Shown here piece by piece: positions 33,473 to 39,902 of a stretch of 39,902 bases of DNA; position 1 is the first letter of the stretch, and every line of letters begins with the position of its first letter. This DNA comes from Planctomycetota bacterium (lineage in GTDB: Bacteria > Planctomycetota > Planctomycetia > Gemmatales > Gemmataceae). Below the pieces are notes generated by a model, which was not told the DNA's origin, searched no databases, and worked only from the letters and a program-made list of their open reading frames with translations. The stretch is from positions 1-39,902 of the forward strand of contig QWOS01000062.1 in the NCBI GenBank assembly GCA_003669555.1, read 5' to 3'. A program made the position numbers and the translations under genes.

Positions 33473-34075
33473 ATGATCCTCACCCTTGCATTAGCCTGGA
33501 CCCTGGCCCTCCCGGCCCAGGATATGCCCCTGTCCAGCATCCTGGTTGAAGGGGCTGGCTGGCGTCAGACCGGCTGGCATTGGCTGGCCACCCCTGCGGT
33601 CCAGGCCGGCGGGGTGCGTTATATCCCGACCGGGGAGGGGCTGTCGGTTTTATTAACCGATGGCAGTACCCGGATAGCCGGGCTGACTCCCAGGGCCAGT
33701 TGCACCGCTGTGACCGTGTTGTCAGGGGACGGCTGCGTGGTGGCCAGTTTTGCCGGGAATAAGCAACTGTGGGCTTTTCCCCGCGCCCAGGACGGATCCC
33801 TGAGAGTCCCCACTCCGTATTTCGGCCTTGCCCGGAATCCGGGCCAGCCTGTGGCAACGGTGCTGGCTTTGCAGGTGGATCTGAAGGGCCGTCTGTGGGC
33901 GGTCACCAACCAGTCCCTGCAGGTCTGGGATCCCCTGGGACGGCTCTGCGGCGTGATTGAATCGCCACCGGGTGCGGCAACCCCCCATTTGCAAATAACG
34001 GCTGAACTGGTGGTGATCCGTCGTGGGATGGTGAGTTTTTCCCGCCCAATCCAAGTGGGTTCCCCTGAAAAATAG
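33473..34075 (+). CDS. Small secreted protein resembling part of an SMP-30/gluconolactonase propeller
   Basis: 200 residues with a signal peptide (MILTLALAWTLALPAQD) after a GGAG ribosome site. The body reads like two or three propeller blades: YIPTGEGLSVLLTDGST, VVASFAGNKQLWAFPRA, LALQVDLKGRLWAVTNQSLQ, and WDPLGRLCGVIESPPG. SMP-30/gluconolactonase proteins normally have about 300 residues and six blades, so this is a shortened or partial form. No frameshift or broken end is visible, so it may be a real short gene. The metal-binding residues of the family were not placed. It is downstream of and probably co-transcribed with the esterase. Confidence 0.6.
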   Translation: MILTLALAWTLALPAQDMPLSSILVEGAGWRQTGWHWLATPAVQAGGVRYIPTGEGLSVLLTDGSTRIAGLTPRASCTAVTVLSGDGCVVASFAGNKQLWAFPRAQDGSLRVPTPYFGLARNPGQPVATVLALQVDLKGRLWAVTNQSLQVWDPLGRLCGVIESPPGAATPHLQITAELVVIRRGMVSFSRPIQVGSPEK

Positions 34076-34304
34076 CCACAAGCCCGCATATTCCGGGCAT
34101 TTTGCCCAGATCCGCTGACCGGCCATCTCGCCCAGGCAGGCCATCAGGGCAAAATTCTCCTGCTTTTCTTATCCGCAAACCTTGCTGATCCCTGCCAATC
34201 GTTCTAAACTGGTCAAAGGAGTGATTCTGTCGGTTGTAACGGTTCTGCGGACAGAATGGATATTCCCACTCAAGTTTCTCTCCCCCCTTTCAGGAATTAC
34301 CTCA

Positions 34305-34946
34305 ATGATCGTTAGGAAAATGACTGGCTGGGTTTTGGCCCTGGCCGCTGGAACCATCCTCGCTGGCAACGCCAGTGCGTTTGGCAAGAAGAAGGCCTGC
34401 GACACCGGTTGCGACACAACCCCCGTAGCCACCTGCGCCCCAGCCACCATGCTGGTGACCACGACCGAATACCAGAAGGTTCCCGTCGAAAAGATGGTCA
34501 CTGTCCGCACCATGAAGATGGTGCCAGTGAAGGAGACCAAAGAGGTCACCACCTACTCCAAAAAGATGGTCACCGAGCAGGTTCCAGTCACCCGATGCGT
34601 CGATAACGGCCATGCCGAGTGCCAGGATGTGGTGGTTCGCACCCGCACCCGCCGTGTGCCTGTCACCACCGTTGATGCTTGTGGCAAGTGCGTCACCACC
34701 TGCGAGAAGGTTTGCGAGCCCGTTGTTCGCACCCAAAAAGTATGGGTGCCGAATGTCACCAAGGAAACCGTCATGGCCACCAAGTCACGCTGCGTGATGG
34801 TGCCAGAGAAGAAAATGGTGGAAGTCACCACCTGCAAGTGCGTTGTCGAAGAAAAGCAAGTCATGGTCACCAGCTACCAGTGTGTGCCGGTCAGCGTGAC
34901 CCGGGAAGTGGCTTGTGACACCGGCCGCAAGAAGCTTTGCCGCTGA
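34305..34946 (+). CDS. Secreted Cys-rich Val/Thr/Lys repeat protein (planctomycete surface-protein type)
   Basis: 213 residues. The ATG at 34305 (AGGA upstream) gives a signal peptide, MIVRKMTGWVLALAAGTILAG, cleaved near ASA-FG. The mature chain is built of short irregular repeats of the type VPV-x-K-x-V-T plus C-x-C or CxxxC pairs: EYQKVPVEKMVTVRTMKMV, VPVTRCVDNGHAECQDVVV, CVTTCEKVCEPVVRTQKV and VMVPEKKMVEVTTCKCVVEE. This composition recalls the YTV-repeat proteins of planctomycete cell walls, but the exact YTV signature is not clear. Many cysteines suggest disulfide cross-linking outside the cell. It is followed by a very strong terminator, which often marks a highly expressed gene. Confidence 0.7.
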   Translation: MIVRKMTGWVLALAAGTILAGNASAFGKKKACDTGCDTTPVATCAPATMLVTTTEYQKVPVEKMVTVRTMKMVPVKETKEVTTYSKKMVTEQVPVTRCVDNGHAECQDVVVRTRTRRVPVTTVDACGKCVTTCEKVCEPVVRTQKVWVPNVTKETVMATKSRCVMVPEKKMVEVTTCKCVVEEKQVMVTSYQCVPVSVTREVACDTGRKKLCR

Positions 34947-34979
34947 TTGACTCTACCGACATAGAATTCACCATTGCCT

Positions 34980-35012
34980 AAACAGACCCCCGGCAACACC
35001 GGGGGTCTGTTT
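34980..35012 (+). terminator. Strong terminator after the Cys-rich surface protein
   Basis: AAACAGACCCCCGG pairs perfectly with CCGGGGGTCTGTTT around CAACA: 14 base pairs, no mismatch. The T-rich end is part of the stem (TGTTT), and the symmetry means it could stop transcription from both sides. It lies 34 bases after the stop. Confidence 0.75.
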
Positions 35013-35231
35013 GCGTAAATCGGCCCATCACCCGTCGCTTCGCCGGGGCAATCGCATGCGGCACAATCCTTTCGGCTGTTACTTTCGTCAGAGTTGACAG
35101 GAAGTCTCCCCATAAATCACTTAGCTTGAATCATTTCCGGCATTTAGCGAATCTGGATAGCCGAGGTAGTATGGAGAGACGCGGTTGTGTTTGCCGGTCA
35201 GGTTATCTGGTTGCCGGGCGGAGGAAGTTCC

Positions 35232-38200
35232 ATGGGTTGGTCATTGCCCCAGTGGTCTCGCAGTAGGCACCAAACGGTCGGGATGCGTTCCCGGCAACAG
35301 CCATCCCGCATGCTCCCCATTGTGGAGAAGCTGGAAGATCGCACGGCCCCAGCCGTGGCGCTCTTCAGTGGCGGGGTATTGAGCATCGACCCCACCGGTA
35401 GCGATCAGGCTACGCTGCAGGATGGGGCCGACCCCGGCAGGCAGGTGCGCGTCCTGATGTCATCTGGCACGCTCAATCTCTCCGATCCGGCCCTGGCACC
35501 CATCCTGGCACTTGGTTCCACCTCCACAGATGCCACTTTCAATCTGGATATTAGCACAGACGATGTGAATCGCCTGCGAATCAATTATGGCTTCAGCCAG
35601 CAGAATGTGGTCACTTTTTCGGGCCTGGTTCCTGCCTCGCTGCTCGATCTGGAAGTGCGGGATTCCGCCGGTGCCGGCAGCAACCTGCTGATCATGGCGG
35701 GCAATGTGGATTTGAGCGCCGCAACGGGTGGCGATCTCAGCGTTCTGGCCAGCCGCCTGTCGATGCGGCTTTACGGTGCCATTAGCACCGGCGCCGGAGA
35801 CATTGGGCTGGTGTCATCGCTGGCGGGTGAGAGCCTGACCATCAGTTCCCTCGCCTCGCCCCAGCTTCAGGGCGCCAATATCACTGTGGAAGTGGATGGA
35901 AAAGTTGGTGATTTTGCCAATCCCCTTGTGGTGCAGACCGCCGGCCTGCTGACGGTGTACACCCAGAACGCCGATGCCCATCTGGAATCCCCTGCCCCGT
36001 TGAAGCTGGGGAATCTGGATCTTGGCGCGGCGACTGCTTACCTGGAAGGTGCTTTTTCTACCCGTCAGGGGGGTAGCTATGGTTCCAGCACCACCGTCGA
36101 TCTGCCCACCTTGACCTCGCTCACCCTGGCCGGCAATGTGAACCTGCGTGCCTTGACGGGATCGGGCAGCCTGGCAACGGGTGGCAAGGCGCTCACCCTG
36201 TACACTTCTGGCAGCGCCACCTTCAACGGCACGATCTCTGATGCGGGTGGTTCAGTCCATATTGCGGGCGATGGCACGCAGGTCCTGGGCGGTGCCAACA
36301 CTTACACCGGCGGTTCCACTGTGGCGGCAGGGGCTACCCTTGTCCTGACAAATGATGCCGGTGCGGGTAGCAAAACCATTGCCGTTACCTCCGGAGGCAG
36401 CCTGGCCTTGTCGGGGGGCATCACGGTGGCCAACAACATCTTTGTAGGCGGCGCGGGTGTGGGTGGTGCGGGTGCCATTCGCAATCTGGAGGGTGCCAAC
36501 ACTCTTGCCGGCAATATCGGGTTTTCCACAACTACCACCTTCGACACGGCAGCGGGCAGCCAGCTCACCGCACAGGGGGTCATTTCCGGCAGCAAACTCT
36601 CGGGCCTCACGCACACAGGCAACGGTACCCTGGTATTGGCCGGGACCAATACCTATGGGTCCAACACCATCGTCAGTTCAGGCACCGTGGTGCTGACCGC
36701 CGCCAAAGCTGCTTCCACCGTACCCATCCTGGTCGCTGACGGGGCCACGCTTTGGCTCGACGGGTCTGCGGGAGGCATGACTATTGCCAACCAGATCCAG
36801 ATGGAGGGCACCGGTACCGATGGTTCAGGCGCACTCATCAGCTCGGGTGGTAACAATACCGTGTCGGGTGGCATCATCCTCAACTCCACCGCTGGCATTG
36901 CTGCCACCGCTCCCAACACACTCACCCTCTCGGGGGTTTTGAGTGATGGCGGAACGGGACGCGGAGTCACCATTCTGGGCTCTGGAACTGTCATCCTCAC
37001 CAATGCCAACACCTGCACCGGCATCACCACCATCAGTTCAGGCACGCTGCAACTGGGTAACGGCGGTACCACCGGATCCATTGCGGCGACGGAAATTGTC
37101 AACGATAGTGCCCTGGTCTTCAACCGCAGCAATGCCACCACCTTGTCGACATTGTTGTCCGGGGAGGGCACCCTGACGGTGCAGCAGGGATCCGTCACTC
37201 TCAGCTCCGACAACACCGCCAGTGGGCCGGTGTTTATCGCCAGCGGTGCCACGCTGCAACTAGGTACCGGAGGTGGCAGCGGTTCCCTGGCATCCGATTC
37301 CATCAGCGACAATGGAAGCCTGGTTTACAACCGTTCTGGCCTGGTCACGCCAGCGGCTGTGGTCAGTGGCAGCGGCAGCGTCTCCTACCAGGGCACAGCC
37401 ACCTACACCGTGGCCAATGCCAACAGTTACTCTGGCGCCACAAGCATTCTGGCTGGCAGCACTCTGGTGATTTCCAACCCGGATGCCATGGGTAGTGGCA
37501 CCGCCAGCGTGGCTTCGGGGGCGGGCCTGGCCCTTGATGGCTCCGCATCCAGCCTGGCAGTCGGCAATGCGCTTACCCTGTCTGGCAGCGGCCCTGGCGG
37601 CGAGGGAGCCCTGCAAAATCGTGGCGGCATCAACACTGTCATGGGTGGCATCGCACTGGCTACCGGCAGCATCATCGCCACCGCCCCAGGATCCACCCTC
37701 ACCCTGAGTGGTGTGATCAGTGATGGTGGATCAACACGCGGCATCACCCATATTGGCTACGGCGCCGGCGTGGGTGCCGGCACCCTCTGGCTTTCTGCCA
37801 ACAACACATTCGCAGGCACCCTCAACAACGTCGCGGGGACGGTGACGCTTGGCACCAGCACCGCCGCGGGCACCGGCCCGATTGTTGTGGCCAACGGCAC
37901 CACCCTGGCCCTGAATGGCCAGGGTGCCAGCCTAAGCATTGCCAACACGATCGATATCTCTGGCAGTGGCGTTGCCGGGGCCGGGGCCATTCAGAACCAG
38001 TTGGGCAGCCACACCCTGTCAGGTGCCATCACCCTCAAATCGGGCGTCTTGATCGCCCCTGGCACCTCGCTGACCACCACATCACCGATCAGTGATGGTG
38101 GCAAGGTCCTGGGCCTGACCCTGGCCGGTGGGGGCACAATGGTTACCACCGCCGCCAACACTTACACAGGCACCACCAATATCCAGGCCGGTAACACTCT

Positions 38201-39902
38201 GCAGATTGGCAACGGCACAAACAGCGGCTCCCTGGCATCCGGGGCTGTCGCCAACAGTGGCGCGCTGGTCTTCCAGCGGAACGATGGCACGGGCGCCGCT
38301 TTCAGTTTCACACCGCTGATCAGTGGCACCGGCACAGTGACCGTCACCCAGGGTGCGGTACGCCTGGTCAACGACAACCCCTTCACAGGCACTACCACGG
38401 TTGCGACCGGGGCCACCTTGTTCCTGGGGAACAACGGCCCAACCGGTTCGGTTGGCTCCTCGATTATCGCTGTGGCCGGTGCCCTGAACTTCAATCGCAA
38501 TGATGCAGCACTCACTCCCTTTATTGAGGCGGCCAGCATCACTGGCAACGGGTCTATCGTTGTCAGCACAGGTGCCGTGGCCTTGACAGCCGACAGCACC
38601 TTCAACGGTTCTGTCAGTGTCGTTGCGGGCGCAACGCTGCAACTGGGCACCGGCGGCGCCAGTGGATCGTTCCTGGCGAACACCGTCAACAACAATGGCA
38701 CCTTGTCCTTTTATCGCTCGGGCAGCCAGACCATCGGTACCACCGTCAGTGGCACCGGCAAGGTGCAGTTTCTGGGGGGTGGCGACTACACCCTGAACCA
38801 AACCAATACTTATTCCGGTGGCACAACCATCGGTACCCTCCAGGGCACCCGGGTCTCTCTGGCCAGCAGCAAGGCCGCCGGCACCGGGTCCATCATCGTT
38901 CTGGATCAAAGCACGCTGGCACTGACTGGCAACGGCCTCGTGGTCCCCAACAGCATCAGTCTGGCTGGCAGTGGAGTGGGCGGCAATGGCGCACTGCTCA
39001 ATACTCTGGGTGACAATACGCTGTCGGGTCCCATCACCCTGACAGCGGGCAGCATTGTCGCTGCGGCATCCGGTACCACCTTGCTCGCCAGCGCTGCAAT
39101 CGGGGATGGTGGCGCCGTGTATGGTTTGACAATAGCTGGATCTGGAACTTTTTCCACCAGCGCAACCAACACCTATTCAGGAACTACCCAGATCCTCACT
39201 GGCGCAACTCTCCGGGTTGGCAACGGTGCGGCCACCGGCTCCATTGCATCCAGTGCTATCGTCGTTAATGGCACGCTGGCATTCAATCGTAGTGATGCCA
39301 CCAGCATCAATGCCTTGATCAGTGGTGCGGGAACCATGCGCGTCGACAGTGGCAAGGTCACCCTCATCGCCGACAACACCTTCACTGGCTCCGTTACAAT
39401 TGCCAATCCCGCCACACTGATTGTCGGTAATGGTACCAAGGCGGGGGCCTTGCCGGCCACCACCCTGACCAACAATGGCCAACTGGTATACTCCCGCAAC
39501 AACTACCTCGGCGTGACGGGCTCGATCAACGGATCGGGCTCTGTCACCTACCGCAGTGGCGGTCAATTTGGGATTTTTGCCGTGAATGGCTACACCGGTG
39601 GCACCCAGGTTGAAGGTGCAAGCAGAATCCGTGTGGCCAGCAGCTCCGCTCTGGGCACCGGCCTGGCAACCCTGACCAATACTTCTGCCATGGAACTGGA
39701 TGGCAGCCTGGGAAACCTCATTCTGGGCAATCCGTTTCAGCTCGATAGCACCGGCACAGTGATCGAGAATCAGGTGGGCAATAACCAGATCACTGGACGG
39801 GTCACCCTGGGCGGCAACACCGTTATCAACCGATACAGCGGCACCAGCCTGGCAATCTCGGGTGGCCTGGCTGAAAGTGGTGGAGTTCCACGGGACCTCA
39901 AA
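35232..39902 (+). CDS. Giant surface protein with autotransporter-associated beta-strand repeats, C-terminus outside window
   Basis: An open frame of 1,557 codons runs from the ATG at 35232 to the last base without a stop. A GGAGGAAG site lies 4 bases before the ATG. Near residue 30 it carries LPIVEKLEDRTAPA, the LEDR-type tag near the N-terminus of many planctomycete giant exported proteins. A region rich in Ser, Thr and Leu (about 50-330) may be a beta-helix or adhesin head. From about residue 330 it is a chain of PATR-type units, each with an N-T-Y-T-G like motif followed by G-A-T-L and L-x-x-G-N-G. Such repeats form beta-helical passengers. No transporter barrel or sorting tag is seen because the end is missing. 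Adhesion or cell-surface structure is the likely role. Confidence 0.85.
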   Translation, partial: MGWSLPQWSRSRHQTVGMRSRQQPSRMLPIVEKLEDRTAPAVALFSGGVLSIDPTGSDQATLQDGADPGRQVRVLMSSGTLNLSDPALAPILALGSTSTDATFNLDISTDDVNRLRINYGFSQQNVVTFSGLVPASLLDLEVRDSAGAGSNLLIMAGNVDLSAATGGDLSVLASRLSMRLYGAISTGAGDIGLVSSLAGESLTISSLASPQLQGANITVEVDGKVGDFANPLVVQTAGLLTVYTQNADAHLESPAPLKLGNLDLGAATAYLEGAFSTRQGGSYGSSTTVDLPTLTSLTLAGNVNLRALTGSGSLATGGKALTLYTSGSATFNGTISDAGGSVHIAGDGTQVLGGANTYTGGSTVAAGATLVLTNDAGAGSKTIAVTSGGSLALSGGITVANNIFVGGAGVGGAGAIRNLEGANTLAGNIGFSTTTTFDTAAGSQLTAQGVISGSKLSGLTHTGNGTLVLAGTNTYGSNTIVSSGTVVLTAAKAASTVPILVADGATLWLDGSAGGMTIANQIQMEGTGTDGSGALISSGGNNTVSGGIILNSTAGIAATAPNTLTLSGVLSDGGTGRGVTILGSGTVILTNANTCTGITTISSGTLQLGNGGTTGSIAATEIVNDSALVFNRSNATTLSTLLSGEGTLTVQQGSVTLSSDNTASGPVFIASGATLQLGTGGGSGSLASDSISDNGSLVYNRSGLVTPAAVVSGSGSVSYQGTATYTVANANSYSGATSILAGSTLVISNPDAMGSGTASVASGAGLALDGSASSLAVGNALTLSGSGPGGEGALQNRGGINTVMGGIALATGSIIATAPGSTLTLSGVISDGGSTRGITHIGYGAGVGAGTLWLSANNTFAGTLNNVAGTVTLGTSTAAGTGPIVVANGTTLALNGQGASLSIANTIDISGSGVAGAGAIQNQLGSHTLSGAITLKSGVLIAPGTSLTTTSPISDGGKVLGLTLAGGGTMVTTAANTYTGTTNIQAGNTLQIGNGTNSGSLASGAVANSGALVFQRNDGTGAAFSFTPLISGTGTVTVTQGAVRLVNDNPFTGTTTVATGATLFLGNNGPTGSVGSSIIAVAGALNFNRNDAALTPFIEAASITGNGSIVVSTGAVALTADSTFNGSVSVVAGATLQLGTGGASGSFLANTVNNNGTLSFYRSGSQTIGTTVSGTGKVQFLGGGDYTLNQTNTYSGGTTIGTLQGTRVSLASSKAAGTGSIIVLDQSTLALTGNGLVVPNSISLAGSGVGGNGALLNTLGDNTLSGPITLTAGSIVAAASGTTLLASAAIGDGGAVYGLTIAGSGTFSTSATNTYSGTTQILTGATLRVGNGAATGSIASSAIVVNGTLAFNRSDATSINALISGAGTMRVDSGKVTLIADNTFTGSVTIANPATLIVGNGTKAGALPATTLTNNGQLVYSRNNYLGVTGSINGSGSVTYRSGGQFGIFAVNGYTGGTQVEGASRIRVASSSALGTGLATLTNTSAMELDGSLGNLILGNPFQLDSTGTVIENQVGNNQITGRVTLGGNTVINRYSGTSLAISGGLAESGGVPRDLK
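36225..39902 (+). repeat. Array of at least 12 diverged PATR units inside the giant gene
   Basis: Units are marked by the NTYTG-like motif: NTYTG (near 36297), NTYGS (36650), NTCTG (37008), NSYSG (37417), NTFAG (37800), NTYTG (38155), NPFTG (38380), STFNG (38605), NTYSG (38805), NTYSG (39165), NTFTG (39378) and NGYTG (39588). A larger block repeats too: SDGG or GDGG at about 36,943, 37,720, 38,093 and 39,104, each followed by LTIAGSGT-like and FNRSDA-like segments. The copies are diverged at DNA level, so the array is old. Confidence 0.75.

Noticed and set aside
35094-35122. TTGACA followed by CATAAAT as a promoter for the giant gene
   Set aside because: The -35-like hexamer is good, but no -10 element lies at the right spacing.
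36077-39566. Many long open frames on the minus strand opposite the giant repeat gene
   Set aside because: They are Val/Ala/Pro/Arg-rich mirror images of a Ser/Thr/Gly/Asn-rich repeat frame, change frame often, and lack ribosome sites. The plus frame has LEDR and PATR motifs.

Overview
The window is high-GC bacterial DNA that looks like a planctomycete, probably from the Gemmata side of the phylum. The organism is inferred from gene content, not from a marker gene. The evidence is: a secreted giant protein with the LEDRTAP N-terminal tag, an orphan PEP-CTERM tail ending in VPEPGT plus a basic cluster, a CxCGKK zinc-ribbon membrane protein, a Cys-type sulfatase next to a Tat-exported sugar isomerase-like protein, a PQQ-type propeller, and a helix-turn-helix/PTS-IIA fusion. 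No rRNA, tRNA or CRISPR array was seen.

Layout. 0-1.6 kb is a scar region: the end of an IS3-family element with a nonsense-mutated orfA, a zinc-ribbon membrane protein, and the tail of a lost PEP-CTERM protein followed by a terminator. 1.9-6.9 kb holds housekeeping genes: a dicarboxylate/amino-acid:cation symporter, two small envelope proteins, an RraA-like aldolase fold, pyruvate kinase and a PII-type signal protein. 6.9-11.4 kb is a minus-strand catabolic cluster: Tat-exported sugar isomerase-like protein, sulfatase lipoprotein, a secreted protein of unknown function and a PQQ-like propeller. 11.6-14 kb has an OGFr_N-domain protein, a VOC-fold protein and a TlpA-like thioredoxin. 14.4-17.1 kb is a two-gene operon: an HpcH/HpaI aldolase fused to two cupins, then a D-2-hydroxyacid dehydrogenase.

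17.4-24.3 kb is the most striking part. It is a tight minus-strand operon of dabA (DUF2309, all four zinc-site residues present), dabB (NuoL-like) and an SbtA-type bicarbonate permease that carries about 220 extra extracytoplasmic residues at its N-terminus. It puts two normally separate inorganic-carbon uptake chemistries in one transcript. The window shows no Rubisco or carboxysome gene, so anaplerotic CO2 supply is a more likely role than autotrophy.

24.5-31.9 kb, mostly minus strand, holds aspS overlapping an OmpR-family regulator and its histidine kinase, a CinA-C/nucleotidyltransferase fusion probably for NAD salvage, an HTH-PTS-IIA fusion with inverted repeats in its leader, and argG. 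32-35 kb, plus strand, holds a JAMM protease-like protein, a secreted esterase, a small propeller-like protein and a Cys-rich repeat surface protein with a strong terminator. From 35,232 to the window edge runs one open frame of more than 1,550 codons, a giant surface protein built from autotransporter-associated beta-strand repeats. It has no stop codon inside the window.
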